The position numbers were made by a program, and so were the translations under genes. A stretch of 64,000 nucleotides of DNA from assembly GCA_029213165.1 (NCBI GenBank), contig JARGNO010000003.1, positions 53,980 through 117,979 on the forward strand. The letters are read 5' to 3'. This DNA comes from Minwuia sp. Lineage in GTDB: Bacteria > Pseudomonadota > Alphaproteobacteria > Minwuiales > Minwuiaceae. Below, in pieces: positions 50,343 through 61,186 of the stretch; positions within the stretch are counted from its first letter, which is position 1; each line of letters begins with the position of its first letter. The notes under the pieces were generated by a model. It had not been told where the DNA came from. It saw nothing but the letters and a program-made list of their open reading frames with translations, and searched no databases.

Positions 50343-51202
50343 GCGTCACGACCGCTTCCCCCGGCACCTTCAGCCACATCGGCTACGTCCTGCGCGGCAA
50401 TCCGGTGACGCTGCTGTCGTTCGTGATGTTCGCCATCCTGATCATCGCGGCGGTGCTCGGCCCCGTGCTGGTGCCCTATGACCCACTCGCCTCCGAGGCC
50501 GCGAACGCGTTGCAGCCGCCAAGCTGGGCGCACTGGTTCGGCACCGACAACCTGGGGCGCGACGTCTTCAGCCGCGTTGTCACCGCCACCCGGCTGGACC
50601 TGATGATCTCCATCTCCGCCGTCACCTTGTCTCTGATGGCCGGTTCGGTCCTGGGGGCCGTCGCCGGATACTGGGGCGGCTGGCTGGACGCCGTGCTGAA
50701 CCGGGTCATGGACACGATCATGGCCTTCCCGCTGTTCGTGCTGGCCATGGGGATCGTCGCCGCGCTCGGCAACACGGTCGAGAACATCGTCTACGCCACC
50801 GCGGTCATCAACACACCGTTCTACGCCCGCCTTGTCCGGGCGGAAGTCAACATCCGGCGGGAGGCAGGATTCGTTCACGCCGCCAAGCTGGCAGGCAACT
50901 CCGACATCCGTGTGCTCGCCATGCACATCTTCCCCAACGCCCTGCCGCCGATGATGGTGCAGATGTCCCTCAACCTCGGCTGGGCGATCCTGAATGCGGC
51001 CGGTCTCAGCTTCATCGGCCTCGGCGTCCGCCCGCCGACTGCCGAGTGGGGCATCATGGTGGCGGAGGGCGCGAACTTCATCGTCTCCGGCGAATGGTGG
51101 CTGGCTGTCTTCCCCGGCCTGGCCCTGATGTTCGCTGTCTTCACCTTCAACCTGATGGGCGATGGTCTGCGTGACATCGTCGATCCCCGGCAGCGGACCT
51201 GA
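50339..51202 (+). CDS. ABC transporter permease (DppC-like)
   Basis: HWFGTDNLGRDVFSRVVTATRLDLMISISAV; RAEVNIRREAGFVHAAKLAG. Confidence 0.92.
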   Translation: MSVTTASPGTFSHIGYVLRGNPVTLLSFVMFAILIIAAVLGPVLVPYDPLASEAANALQPPSWAHWFGTDNLGRDVFSRVVTATRLDLMISISAVTLSLMAGSVLGAVAGYWGGWLDAVLNRVMDTIMAFPLFVLAMGIVAALGNTVENIVYATAVINTPFYARLVRAEVNIRREAGFVHAAKLAGNSDIRVLAMHIFPNALPPMMVQMSLNLGWAILNAAGLSFIGLGVRPPTAEWGIMVAEGANFIVSGEWWLAVFPGLALMFAVFTFNLMGDGLRDIVDPRQRT

Positions 51203-51205
51203 GCC

Positions 51206-52831
51206 ATGCTGTCCGTCACAAATCTCGCAGTCCGCTTCCAGACCCGTCGCGGCCCGGTCGATGCCCTGAAAGGTGTCAATCTGGAAGTGGCAAGCGGCGA
51301 GATCCTGGGCGTTGTCGGTGAATCCGGCTCCGGCAAGTCCGTAACCGCCTATTCGATCATGCGTCTGCTGGAGGCTGGCGGAAAGGTCGTCGACGGGACG
51401 GTGCGCTATGGCGGTGTCGACCTTAGCGACCCGAGCGAGAACCAGATGGGCAATATCCGGGGGCGGGAGATTTCCATGATTTTCCAGAACCCGCGTGCCG
51501 CCCTGAACCCGATCCGTCGTGTCGGTGACCAGATCGGAGACGTGTTGCGCCGCCATGCCCGCGCCACCCGGACGACCGCTAAGGCGGAGGCGATCAAGGC
51601 GCTGGAGGCCGTGCGTATCCGCGATGCCGCCGCGCGGGTCGATGCTTATCCGTTCGAACTGTCCGGCGGCATGTGCCAGCGCGTCGTCATCGCCCTGGCG
51701 CTGGCCTGCGACCCGAAGCTGCTGATCATGGACGAGCCGACGACGGGGCTGGACATCACCACCCAGAAGGCAGTGATGGATCTGGTGGCCGACCTGATCC
51801 GCGACCGGGGGATGAGCGCCATCCTGATCACCCACGACCTGGGCCTCGCATCGGGTTACTGCGACCGGATCATGGTGATGCGTGACGGCGAAGTGGTGGA
51901 ACGCGGCACGCCGCTCAGCCTGTTCACCGCCCCCGACCATCCCTACACCCGCCGACTGATCGACGCCACGCCCCGGCTGGGCGCGCGGATCCGGGAACTG
52001 CTGCCGGTGGAGGCGCGAACACCGATGCCGGAGCGACGGGTTGAGAACGAGCCGCTGCTGGAGGTGCGGAACCTCGTCAAGACGTTCCCGTCACGCTCCG
52101 GCCCTGTCCATGCCGTCCGCGATGTCTCCTTCACCATCAGGAAGGGCCAGACCCTGGGGCTGGTCGGCGAATCCGGCTGCGGCAAGTCCACCACGTCTTC
52201 CATGGTCGTGCGGCTGCTGGATCCGACCAGCGGCCAGATCATTTTCCGTGGCGAAGACCTTGCCGCGACGCCGGCCAGCCGCTTTGCCCGCGATCCGCGC
52301 CGTGCCCGCATCCAGATGGTGTTTCAGGATGCCACCGACAGCCTCAATCCCCGCCATACCTCCCGCCAGACCATCGCGGAACCGCTTCGCAGACTGGGGA
52401 CCGGAGCAAGCAATGACAGGATCGCGGAACTCGCCGACCTGGTTGGCCTGCCACTGCCCCTGCTGGACCGCTTTCCGCACCAGCTTTCCGGTGGCCAGAA
52501 GGCGCGGGTCGGCATCGCACGGGCCATCGCGCTGGACCCGGACCTGCTGATCCTCGATGAACCCACCGCAGCACTGGATGTGTCGATCCAGGCCATCGTG
52601 CTCAACCTGCTGATCGACCTGCAGGCGCGGCTTGGCATCAGCTACCTGTTCGTCACCCATGACCTGAACGTGGTCCGTCTGCTGTGCGATCAGGTGATCG
52701 TGATGCAGGGCGGCGCCATTGTCGAGCAGGGCCCGGCGGAGCAGGTCATGCGCAATCCGGCCACCGCATACACCCGCTCACTCGTGGCCGCGGCACCGCA
52801 ACCCCCGGCACTCGGCGACGCGGCGCAATAG
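51206..52831 (+). CDS. ABC transporter ATP-binding protein, fused DppD-DppF type
   Basis: Two Walker A motifs (GESGSGKSVTAYSIM, GESGCGKSTTSSMVV) and two signatures (LSGGMCQRVVIALALA, LSGGQKARVGIARAIA). Confidence 0.92.
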   Translation: MLSVTNLAVRFQTRRGPVDALKGVNLEVASGEILGVVGESGSGKSVTAYSIMRLLEAGGKVVDGTVRYGGVDLSDPSENQMGNIRGREISMIFQNPRAALNPIRRVGDQIGDVLRRHARATRTTAKAEAIKALEAVRIRDAAARVDAYPFELSGGMCQRVVIALALACDPKLLIMDEPTTGLDITTQKAVMDLVADLIRDRGMSAILITHDLGLASGYCDRIMVMRDGEVVERGTPLSLFTAPDHPYTRRLIDATPRLGARIRELLPVEARTPMPERRVENEPLLEVRNLVKTFPSRSGPVHAVRDVSFTIRKGQTLGLVGESGCGKSTTSSMVVRLLDPTSGQIIFRGEDLAATPASRFARDPRRARIQMVFQDATDSLNPRHTSRQTIAEPLRRLGTGASNDRIAELADLVGLPLPLLDRFPHQLSGGQKARVGIARAIALDPDLLILDEPTAALDVSIQAIVLNLLIDLQARLGISYLFVTHDLNVVRLLCDQVIVMQGGAIVEQGPAEQVMRNPATAYTRSLVAAAPQPPALGDAAQ

Positions 52832-52860
52832 GGGCCGAAGCGGCCTGTCTGGAGACACCC

Positions 52861-54657
52861 ATGCTCGACAATCTGTCCTTCACCCTGCCTTCGCTCAGAT
52901 CGGCCTACGCCGATGGCACCAGTCCGGCGGAGGTTGTCGCGGAAGTCTATCGCCGTATCAGGGAAGTGGCTGACCCCGGCATCTTCATCGACCTGTTCGA
53001 CATGGAAGAAGTGCTTGCCGCGGCACACGCTCTGGATGGCATGGACAGGTCGTTGCCGCTCTGGGGCATCCCCTTCGCCATCAAGGACAATATCGACGTC
53101 GCCGGTCATCCGACTACCGCCGCCTGCCCGGCATTCGCCTATGTGGCAGACGAGGATGCCTTCGCAGTTGCCCGGCTGAAGGCCGCAGGAGCGCTGGCCA
53201 TCGGCAAGACCAATCTGGACCAGTTCGCAACGGGACTGGTGGGTGTCCGCACGCCCTATCCCGTGCCCCGGAACGCCATTGATCCCGACATCGTGCCCGG
53301 CGGTTCCTCCAGCGGTTCCGCAGTCGCGGTGGCGCACGGGCTGGTCAGCTTTTCCCTCGGTACCGACACGGCAGGATCAGGACGGGTGCCTGCGGCACTG
53401 AACAATATCGCAGGGCTGAAACCGACCCTCGGCGCGATCTCCGCCAGCGGGTTGGTGCCGGCCTGCCGGACCCTCGACACGATCTCGATCTTCGCCCTGA
53501 CGGTCCAGGATGCGCATACCGTCCTGGAAGCGGTCGCCGCCCATGATCCACACGACGCCTATTCCCGCGCCGTGGGCATCGCACCCCTGACGCCCCTGCC
53601 GGAAACCTTTCGTGTCGGGGTGCCGGATGCAGCCACCATCGAGTTCTTCGGGGATGCGTTGCAGCAGGCCTCCTATACCTCGGACCTGCATCGGCTGGAG
53701 GAAGCCGGCGCGGAACTGGTCGCGCTTGATTTCACGCCATTCCATGACATCGCCCGGCTGCTCTATGACGGGGCATGGGTCGCGGAACGCCATGCGGTGA
53801 TCGAGGGACTTCTGACCGACAACCCCGATGCCGTGCATCCCGTGACCGGCCAGATCATCCGCGTGGCCGAGACCCTGACAGCGACAGATGCGTTCCGGGG
53901 CATGTATCGCCTGAAGGAATTGCGGGCGGTTGCCGATCAACTGGTCAAGGGCGTCGATCTGCTCTGTGTTCCCACCATCCCGACATTCTATTCCGTCGAT
54001 GATCTGGCGAAAGACCCCATTGGTCCGAACGCCCGTCTCGGGACCTACACCAACTTCGTCAACCTGATGGACCTCTGCGGCATCGCAGTGCCGACAGCGC
54101 AACGGACTGACGGTCGTCCGGGCAGCGTCACCCTGCTTGCCGGGGCCGGTCGGGATGGCTGGCTGGCTTCCGTGGCCGTGCTTCTGGAAAGGGCGGGGAA
54201 TGTCGGCGCAACACGCCATGCCCGCCCGCAGCCCGTCATCGGAGCCCCCCGGCCCGGACCGGAGGAAATGGCCATTGCGGTCTGTGGCGCCCACATGTCC
54301 GGCCTGCCCCTGAACAGCCAGCTCACGTCGCGGGGCGGGCGGTTCCTGCGCACCGCCAGGACTGCGGAAGACTATCGCCTGTTTGCCCTGAATGGCGGAC
54401 CACCCGAACGCCCCGGTCTGGTCCGGGACCCGGCAGGCGGTGGTTCCGTTCCCGTCGAGGTATGGGCGCTGCCGATGGCGCAGGTGGGCAGCTTCCTCGC
54501 CGGCATTCCCTCCCCGCTCGGCCTTGGCACGCTGACGCTGTCAGGCGGCGAGACGGTTACCGGATTTCTCTGCGAATCCCATGGGCTGGAGGGTGCGACA
54601 GAGCTTGAGGCGGCGGCCGGATGGCGCGGCCACCTCGCCGCCGGCAGCCGATCATAA
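52861..54657 (+). CDS. atzF: Allophanate hydrolase (AtzF-like, amidase-signature plus C-terminal domain)
   Basis: GIPFAIKDNIDVAGHPTTAACPAFAY, VPGGSSSGSAVAVAHGLVSFSLGTDTAGSGRVPAALNNI; C-terminal AVCGAHMSGLPLNSQLTSRGGRFL. Confidence 0.9.
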   Translation: MLDNLSFTLPSLRSAYADGTSPAEVVAEVYRRIREVADPGIFIDLFDMEEVLAAAHALDGMDRSLPLWGIPFAIKDNIDVAGHPTTAACPAFAYVADEDAFAVARLKAAGALAIGKTNLDQFATGLVGVRTPYPVPRNAIDPDIVPGGSSSGSAVAVAHGLVSFSLGTDTAGSGRVPAALNNIAGLKPTLGAISASGLVPACRTLDTISIFALTVQDAHTVLEAVAAHDPHDAYSRAVGIAPLTPLPETFRVGVPDAATIEFFGDALQQASYTSDLHRLEEAGAELVALDFTPFHDIARLLYDGAWVAERHAVIEGLLTDNPDAVHPVTGQIIRVAETLTATDAFRGMYRLKELRAVADQLVKGVDLLCVPTIPTFYSVDDLAKDPIGPNARLGTYTNFVNLMDLCGIAVPTAQRTDGRPGSVTLLAGAGRDGWLASVAVLLERAGNVGATRHARPQPVIGAPRPGPEEMAIAVCGAHMSGLPLNSQLTSRGGRFLRTARTAEDYRLFALNGGPPERPGLVRDPAGGGSVPVEVWALPMAQVGSFLAGIPSPLGLGTLTLSGGETVTGFLCESHGLEGATELEAAAGWRGHLAAGSRS

Positions 54658-54659
54658 AC

Positions 54660-54698
54660 CGGTGCAAAAAATGAACACATCCGGGGAATTAATAGCAA
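54660..54698 (+). promoter_or_regulatory. Composite LysR-type operator, copy B
   Basis: CGGTGCAAAAAATGAACACATCCGGGGAATTAATAGCAA; 28/39 identical to copy A, 13-mer GAATTAATAGCAA exact. Confidence 0.68.
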
Positions 54699-54809
54699 AA
54701 GACGACACCTGAAGCCTCACCTATTCTCCGCAATCAGCAATGCAGTCAGCCCCGAACCGGGTGTCCCGGGGCACGAGCCACATTCCGAACCCAAGGCCAG
54801 GAGACGATC

Positions 54810-55931
54810 ATGAACCGCAGAACCATCTCACGTCGCAGCCTTCTGAAGGCCGGTGCCGCAACAGGCGCACTTGCCGCAGCGGGCGCATTTCCCTTTGGCG
54901 CGGCCCATGCCGCCGATCTGACGGTCGGCTTCATCTATGTCGGGCCGAAGGACGACTTCGGCTACAATCAGGCCCACGCGGAAGGGGCCGCCGCCGTCAA
55001 GAAGATGCCGGGCGTGACCGTGGTCGAGGAAGAGAACGTTCCTGAGACCGTCGCCGTGCAGAAGTCCATGGAATCCATGATCAACTTCGATGGCGCATCG
55101 CTGATGTTCCCCACATCCTTCGGCTATTTCGATCCCCACATCCTGGCCGTCGCGCCGAAGCACCCGGATGTGCGGTTCCAGCACGCGGGCGGCCTCTGGT
55201 CCGCCGACAAGCATCCGAAGAACGCCGGTTCCTACTTTGGCTATATCGGCCTCGGCCAGTACCTGAACGGCATCACTGCCGGTCATGCCAGCAAGTCCAA
55301 GAAGATCGGCTTTGTCGCGGCCAAGCCAATTCCGCAGGTCCTGATGAACATCAATTCCTTCCTGCTGGGCGCGCGCGCTGTCGATCCGACCATCACCTGC
55401 CAGGTGATCTTCACCGGCGAATGGTCGCTGGCGGTGAAGGAAGCGGAGGCTACCAATGCCCTCGCCGACCAGGGCTGTGATGTCATCACCTGCCATGTTG
55501 ATGGGCCGAAGGTGGTGGTGGAGACCGCCGCAGGTCGCGGTGCCTTCGTCTGTGGCTATCATGCCGACCAGAGCCCGCTGGCACCCGCGAAGTATCTGAC
55601 CGGCGCGGAATGGAACTGGGCGAACGTCTATACCGGCATGGTGAAGACCATGATGGACGGCGGCACCATCGACAATTTCGTGCGGGGAGGACTGTCGGAC
55701 GGCTTCGTCAAGTTGAGCCCGCTGGGTCCCGCCGTGTCCGATACAGCCCGCAACCAGTTCGAAGCGGCAAAGGCGGAAATCATGAAAGGCGGCTTCCTGA
55801 TCATCAAGGGACCGATCAACGACAACAAGGGCAACATCATTGCCCCTGCTGGCAAGGCCTTTGCCGAGGATGACATCGCGCTCGAAAGCATGAACTATCT
55901 TGTCGAGGGCGTGATCGGCTCGACCTCCTGA
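54810..55931 (+). CDS. BMP-family ABC transporter substrate-binding protein, Tat-type signal
   Basis: MNRRTISRRSLLKAGAATGALAAAGAFPFGAAHA; VGFIYVGPKDDFGYNQAHAEGAAAVKK. Confidence 0.9.
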   Translation: MNRRTISRRSLLKAGAATGALAAAGAFPFGAAHAADLTVGFIYVGPKDDFGYNQAHAEGAAAVKKMPGVTVVEEENVPETVAVQKSMESMINFDGASLMFPTSFGYFDPHILAVAPKHPDVRFQHAGGLWSADKHPKNAGSYFGYIGLGQYLNGITAGHASKSKKIGFVAAKPIPQVLMNINSFLLGARAVDPTITCQVIFTGEWSLAVKEAEATNALADQGCDVITCHVDGPKVVVETAAGRGAFVCGYHADQSPLAPAKYLTGAEWNWANVYTGMVKTMMDGGTIDNFVRGGLSDGFVKLSPLGPAVSDTARNQFEAAKAEIMKGGFLIIKGPINDNKGNIIAPAGKAFAEDDIALESMNYLVEGVIGSTS

Positions 55932-55935
55932 ACCA

Positions 55936-57039
55936 ATGTCCACCGACACCACGACAGAGCTTCATGCACCTGAGCGGCGCGGGGTCGCGGATCTCGCCCC
56001 GAGGCTGGAGCCCCTGATCATCCCGATCGGGGCCCTGCTGGGGGGGTTGTTCGCCTTCTCGGTGTTTCTGGTGCTGCTGGGCAAGTCGCCGGTGGACTTC
56101 TTTGGCCTGGTCTACAAGGCCGGGTTCGGCACAGCGTTCTCGTGGCAGAATACCCTGTCACGCGTTGCGCCATTGCTGCTTACAGCCTTGTGCGTGGCGC
56201 TGCCCGCAAGGCTGGGACTGGTGGTGATCGGCGGCGAGGGGGCCGTCGTTCTCGGTGGCCTTGCGGCTGCCGTGGTCGGGACTGCGCTTCTGGGCGCCCC
56301 GACCGCCATCGGCATCCCGCTCATGATGCTCGCCGCGATGCTGATCGGCGGGCTGTGGATCGGGGCTGTCGGTGCCCTGCGGATCAGACGCGGCGTCAAC
56401 GAGACGATCTCGTCCCTGCTGATGGCCTATATCGCCATCGCATTGCTCAATCATCTGGTGGAGGGTCCGTTCCGCGACCCGGCCAGCCTCAACAAGCCCT
56501 CGACAGCGCCGCTCGACCCCGCGCTGCGTGTCGGTGAATTGCCCGGCATGGATGTGCACTGGGGCTTCGCCGCAGGGATCATTGCCTGCATCATCGCCTG
56601 GGTCCTGATCGAACGGACGACCTGGGGCTTTGCCGCCCGCATCGCTGGCGGCAACATTCGCGCGGCACAGGTTCAGGGATTGCCGGTGGGACGACTGATC
56701 ATCTGCTTCACGGCGGCGGGCGGGGCCTGCGCCGGGCTTGCGGGATTCTTCGAGGTCGCCGCCATCCATGGTTCCGCAAATGGCTCGCTGGTCAGCGGCT
56801 ACGGCTATACCGGCATCCTCATCGCCTTCCTGGCGCGGCACAATCCACTGGCCATCATTCCGGTGGCCATCCTGCTCAGTGGTTTCGAGGCATCTTCCGG
56901 TCTGATCCAGCGTCGCATGGACCTGCCTGACGCGACCATCCTGGTGCTGGAGGGGATCGTCTTCGTCGCCATCCTTGTCTCCGAGACACTCTATGGCCGC
57001 TTCCGGTTCTTCGCGCCCAGGACGGAGGTACAGCCATGA
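55936..57039 (+). CDS. ABC transporter permease (nucleoside/BMP type)
   Basis: RRGVNETISSLLMAYIAIALLNHLVEGPFRDP; polytopic. Confidence 0.88.
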   Translation: MSTDTTTELHAPERRGVADLAPRLEPLIIPIGALLGGLFAFSVFLVLLGKSPVDFFGLVYKAGFGTAFSWQNTLSRVAPLLLTALCVALPARLGLVVIGGEGAVVLGGLAAAVVGTALLGAPTAIGIPLMMLAAMLIGGLWIGAVGALRIRRGVNETISSLLMAYIAIALLNHLVEGPFRDPASLNKPSTAPLDPALRVGELPGMDVHWGFAAGIIACIIAWVLIERTTWGFAARIAGGNIRAAQVQGLPVGRLIICFTAAGGACAGLAGFFEVAAIHGSANGSLVSGYGYTGILIAFLARHNPLAIIPVAILLSGFEASSGLIQRRMDLPDATILVLEGIVFVAILVSETLYGRFRFFAPRTEVQP

Positions 57040-57962
57040 ACGAGACAGACCTGGGCCTCTGGGCCGTTCCGCTGGCCATGATCGGGGGCGCGATCCGTGT
57101 CTCGACACCGTTCCTCTTCGTGTCGCTCGGCGAATGCCTGACGGAGCGGTCTGGCCGTATCAACCTGGGACTGGAGGGAACGCTGGTCTTTGGCGCCATG
57201 TCCGGCTACGCCGTCGCCTATGAAAGCGGTTCGGCCTGGGTCGGCGTCCTGGCCGCCGCGCTGGCAGGGATGCTGTTCGGTTTCTTCCATGGCTGGATCT
57301 GCAAGCTGCCGAAGGTCAATGACATCGCCATCGGCATCGCCCTGATGTTGCTGGGCATGGGTCTCGCCTTCTTCTTCGGCAAGCCCTACGTGCAGCCGCA
57401 GGCACCTGATCTGCCCGCCATCTCCTTCGGCTGGTGGTCGGATATCTCACAGGTGCAGGCGGCGCTGCAGGTCAACGTGCTGTTCCTGATCGGCATCGTG
57501 CTGACCATTGCCATGGGGTGGATGTTCCGCACCACCCGCATCGGACTGATCGTGCGCGTGGTGGGCGACAGCACCGACGCGGCCCGGTCGATGGGCCTGA
57601 ACCCCAATGTCGTGCGTCTGCTGGCCACGGGTGCGGGCGGTGCACTGGCCGGTGTCGGCGGCGCCTATCTGTCGCTCTACTATCCCGGTAGCTGGAACGA
57701 GGGGCTGTCGTCCGGTCAGGGCCTGATGGCGGTGGCGCTGGTCATCTTCGCGCGCTGGTCTCCGGTCAACTGCTTCTGGGCGGCGCTGCTGTTCGGCGGT
57801 GCGGGCGCGCTGGGTCCGGCGCTGCAGTCCGTCGGCATCAGTTCCGGCTACTACCTGTTCTATGCCGCGCCCTATGTGCTGACCCTCGGTCTGCTGATTG
57901 CCACATCCTCTCCCAACCGGGCGCTGGAAAGCGCACCGGGTGAACTGAGCATCACGAAGTAG
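57036..57962 (+). CDS. ABC transporter permease (nucleoside/BMP type)
   Basis: ECLTERSGRINLGLEGTLVFGAMSGYAVAY; GDSTDAARSMGLNPNVVRLLATGAGGALAGVGGAYLSL. Confidence 0.88.
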   Translation: MNETDLGLWAVPLAMIGGAIRVSTPFLFVSLGECLTERSGRINLGLEGTLVFGAMSGYAVAYESGSAWVGVLAAALAGMLFGFFHGWICKLPKVNDIAIGIALMLLGMGLAFFFGKPYVQPQAPDLPAISFGWWSDISQVQAALQVNVLFLIGIVLTIAMGWMFRTTRIGLIVRVVGDSTDAARSMGLNPNVVRLLATGAGGALAGVGGAYLSLYYPGSWNEGLSSGQGLMAVALVIFARWSPVNCFWAALLFGGAGALGPALQSVGISSGYYLFYAAPYVLTLGLLIATSSPNRALESAPGELSITK

Positions 57963-57972
57963 GAGCCTCGCA

Positions 57973-58986
57973 ATGAACGGACTTGGTGGCCTGAACAAGT
58001 CGGCGAACGGTGTCGTCATCGGCATGGTGCAGTTGCAACTGCCCGTCGTCGAAACGCCAGAGGATCTGGCAGCGCAGACAGCCCGGATCGTCGCCATGGT
58101 CGGCAAGGCGCGGCGCAACTCCGCCAACATGGACCTGGTGGTCTTTCCCGAGTACGCGCTGCACGGCCTCAGCATGGACACGAACCCGGAAATCATGTGC
58201 CACATCGACGGGCCGGAAGTCGCGGCCTTCCGGCAGGCCTGCATCGACAACCGGATCTGGGGCTGCTTCTCCATCATGGAACTGAACCCCGGCGGCATGC
58301 CCTACAACGTCGGGATCATCATCGACGAGCGGGGCGAGATGCAGCTCTATTACCGCAAGCTGCATCCATGGGTGCCGGTGGAGCCGTGGGAGCCGGGCGA
58401 CCTCGGCATTCCGGTCATCGACGGTCCGAACGGTTCGCGGATCGCCCTGATCATCTGCCACGACGGCATGTTCCCGGAAATGGCGCGCGAATGCGCCTAC
58501 AAGGGGGCGGAGATCATGATCCGCACGGCCGGTTACACTGCGCCGATCCGCGAGAGCTGGCGCTTCACCAACCAGTCCAACGCCTTCTGCAACCTGATGG
58601 TGACCGCCAATGTCTGCATGTGCGGTTCCGACGGCACCTTCGACAGCATGGGCGAAGGCATGATCGTCAACTTCGACGGCACGGTTCTGGCGCATGGCAC
58701 CACGGGCCGCGCCGACGAGATCATCACCGCGGAGGTCCGCCCTGATCTGGTGCGGGAAGCGCGCACGGGCTGGGGTGTGGAGAACAACATCTACCAGTTC
58801 GGCCATCGCGGCTATGTCGCGGTCAGGGGCGGCGCGCAGGACTGTCCCTATACCTACATGACCGATCTCGCCGCCGGGCGCTATCGCCTGCCCTGGGAGG
58901 ATGAGGTGGCAATCACCGACGGGACAGGCTGCGGCTTTGACGCGCCGACCCGGACCTACGTCCCCAAGCAGGAGGCTGCCGAATGA
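57973..58986 (+). CDS. amiF: Formamidase (AmiF-like, nitrilase superfamily)
   Basis: [77 protein letters not shown]...[20 protein letters not shown]; strong recall to H. pylori AmiF. Confidence 0.88.
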   Translation: MNGLGGLNKSANGVVIGMVQLQLPVVETPEDLAAQTARIVAMVGKARRNSANMDLVVFPEYALHGLSMDTNPEIMCHIDGPEVAAFRQACIDNRIWGCFSIMELNPGGMPYNVGIIIDERGEMQLYYRKLHPWVPVEPWEPGDLGIPVIDGPNGSRIALIICHDGMFPEMARECAYKGAEIMIRTAGYTAPIRESWRFTNQSNAFCNLMVTANVCMCGSDGTFDSMGEGMIVNFDGTVLAHGTTGRADEIITAEVRPDLVREARTGWGVENNIYQFGHRGYVAVRGGAQDCPYTYMTDLAAGRYRLPWEDEVAITDGTGCGFDAPTRTYVPKQEAAE

Positions 58987-59660
58987 GCACCATCAAGGCT
59001 GATCCCTATCCATGGCCCTGGAACGGCGATCTGAGGCCGGAGAACACGGTCCTGATCGTCATCGACATGCAGACCGACTTCTGCGGTGAAGGCGGTTACG
59101 TCGACAAAATGGGCTATGACCTGTCGCTGACCCGCGCGCCCATCGAACCGATCAAGGCGACCATGGCCGCGATGCGGGCGAAGGGTTACCACATCATGCA
59201 CACGCGGGAGGGGCATCGCCCGGACCTGTCGGACCTGCCCCCCAACAAGCGCTGGCGGTCACAGCAGATCGGGGCAGGCATCGGCGATCCCGGTCCATGC
59301 GGCCGCATTCTGGTGCGCGGGGAGCCGGGCTGGGACATCATCGCCGAATTGGCCCCTGCCCCCGGCGAAGCCATCATCGACAAGCCCGGCAAGGGCAGTT
59401 TCTGTGCCACGGACCTGGAACTGATGCTGCGCACCAAGGGGATCGAGAACATCGTGCTGAGCGGCATCACCACCGATGTCTGCGTCCACACCACGATGCG
59501 GGAGGCCAACGACCGGGGCTTCGAGTGCCTGCTGCTGGAAGATTGCTGCGGCGCGACCGACAAGGGCAATCACGACGCCGCCATCAAGATGGTGAAGATG
59601 CAGGGTGGTGTGTTTGGCTCCGTCTCCGACAGCGCCACCTTCATCAGCCAGTTGCCGTGA
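58983..59660 (+). CDS. biuH: Biuret hydrolase-like cysteine hydrolase (isochorismatase family)
   Basis: [79 protein letters not shown] (D-K-C triad); closely recalls rhizobial BiuH. Confidence 0.85.
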   Translation: MSTIKADPYPWPWNGDLRPENTVLIVIDMQTDFCGEGGYVDKMGYDLSLTRAPIEPIKATMAAMRAKGYHIMHTREGHRPDLSDLPPNKRWRSQQIGAGIGDPGPCGRILVRGEPGWDIIAELAPAPGEAIIDKPGKGSFCATDLELMLRTKGIENIVLSGITTDVCVHTTMREANDRGFECLLLEDCCGATDKGNHDAAIKMVKMQGGVFGSVSDSATFISQLP

Positions 59661-61186
59661 CGCGCCCACCCGACAGAAGCCCCGCAGTGGGGCTGGAGAC
59701 CGTCGGCCTGACCATGCGGTTCGGATCGTTCACGGCGCTGGACGACGTGTCGATCCGCGTCCGCCCCGGTTCCTTCCATGCCCTGCTGGGAGAGAACGGC
59801 GCAGGCAAGTCCACGCTGGTCAAATGCATGATGGGTTTCTATCACGCGACCGCCGGAGCCATGATGGTGGCCGACAGGGAAGTGGATGTGCCTGATCCGA
59901 AGGCCGCACATGCGCTGGGGCTGGGCATGGTCTACCAGCATTTCACCCTGGTCCCGGCCCTGACAGCGGCGGAGAACCTGGTAATCAGCCGCGACGACAC
60001 CCCTGGCATCATCGACTGGCGCAAGGAACATGCGGCCTTGTCGGAATTCATGGATCGCATGCCCTTCACCGTGCCGCTGGACCAGCCCGTCAGCCGTCTG
60101 GCCGCAGGGGAGAAGCAGAAGCTCGAGATCCTGAAACAGCTCTATCTCGGGCGACGGTTCCTGATCCTGGACGAGCCGACGTCGGTCCTGACACCGGCGG
60201 AGGCGGATGAAGTTCTGGGGCATGTCAGGCAACTGACCGAATCCGGTGCGCTGACCGTGCTGATGATCAGCCACAAGTTCCGTGAGGTGACCGCCTTCGC
60301 CGACGATGTCAGCGTCCTGCGCCGGGGCCGGTATGCGGGCGGCGGCAAGGTCGCGGACCTGAGCCACGACGACATGGCCGCCATGATGGTCGGCGGTCAG
60401 CCTCCGGCGCGGGATGTTGACCGGTCGGGGGAACGTGGCGCGCCTGTGCTGCATCTGTCAGGCATCCAGGCACTCGACCGCTCCGGTCTGCTGCCGATCA
60501 GCATTGACGAACTGACTGTCCACAGCGGTGAAATCGTCGGCATCGCCGGTGTTTCCGGCAACGGCCAGATGGAACTGATGGAGATACTGACAGGACAACG
60601 CCCTGTTTCCGGTGGCCGGATCGAGGTCGCAGGCACCCCGTATCACGCCACACGGGGGGAGGCCCAGGCCCACAGGGTGCGCTGCCTGCCGGAGGAACCA
60701 TTGCGGAACGCCTGCGCCCCGCGCATGAGCGTGGCGGAGAATCTGGCCTTCCGCACCTTCGACACGGCACCGGACGAAGGCAGCCGCTTCTGGCTTGACC
60801 GCCGGGGAATGCGTCGGCGCGCGGCGGAGCTGGTGGAGGGGTTCCAGGTCAAGACAGCCTCGCTCGACAGCCCGATCCAGACCCTTTCAGGGGGCAACGT
60901 GCAACGCGCCGTACTGGGCCGGGAACTGACCGGTGATGTGGACCTGTTGCTGGTCTCCAATCCCTGTTTCGGTCTCGACTTCTCCGCCGTCGCCGCCATC
61001 CGCTCCCGCATCGTCGCCGCCCGCAATGCGGGGGCAGCGGTGCTGCTGTTGAGCGAGGATCTGGACGAGATCCTGGAACTCTCCGACCGGGTGCTGGTGA
61101 TGTCGGAGGGCAGCATCGTTCACGAGGTCCCGGCGACCGAGGCCGATATCGCCGTCATCGGCCAGCACATGGCAGGACACGCCTGA
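59657..61186 (+). CDS. ABC transporter ATP-binding protein (BMP/nucleoside type, two cassettes)
   Basis: [23 protein letters not shown]; second cassette [34 protein letters not shown] start. Confidence 0.9.
   Translation: MTRPPDRSPAVGLETVGLTMRFGSFTALDDVSIRVRPGSFHALLGENGAGKSTLVKCMMGFYHATAGAMMVADREVDVPDPKAAHALGLGMVYQHFTLVPALTAAENLVISRDDTPGIIDWRKEHAALSEFMDRMPFTVPLDQPVSRLAAGEKQKLEILKQLYLGRRFLILDEPTSVLTPAEADEVLGHVRQLTESGALTVLMISHKFREVTAFADDVSVLRRGRYAGGGKVADLSHDDMAAMMVGGQPPARDVDRSGERGAPVLHLSGIQALDRSGLLPISIDELTVHSGEIVGIAGVSGNGQMELMEILTGQRPVSGGRIEVAGTPYHATRGEAQAHRVRCLPEEPLRNACAPRMSVAENLAFRTFDTAPDEGSRFWLDRRGMRRRAAELVEGFQVKTASLDSPIQTLSGGNVQRAVLGRELTGDVDLLLVSNPCFGLDFSAVAAIRSRIVAARNAGAAVLLLSEDLDEILELSDRVLVMSEGSIVHEVPATEADIAVIGQHMAGHA

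Noticed and set aside
50300-51940. 546-aa minus-strand ORF opposite ABC permease/ATPase
   Set aside because: Shadow ORF; composition Asp/His/Gln-rich without motifs
54660-54809. Riboswitch (guanidine or purine) upstream of BMP transporter
   Set aside because: No recognisable aptamer core; region better explained by shared operator plus a simple hairpin
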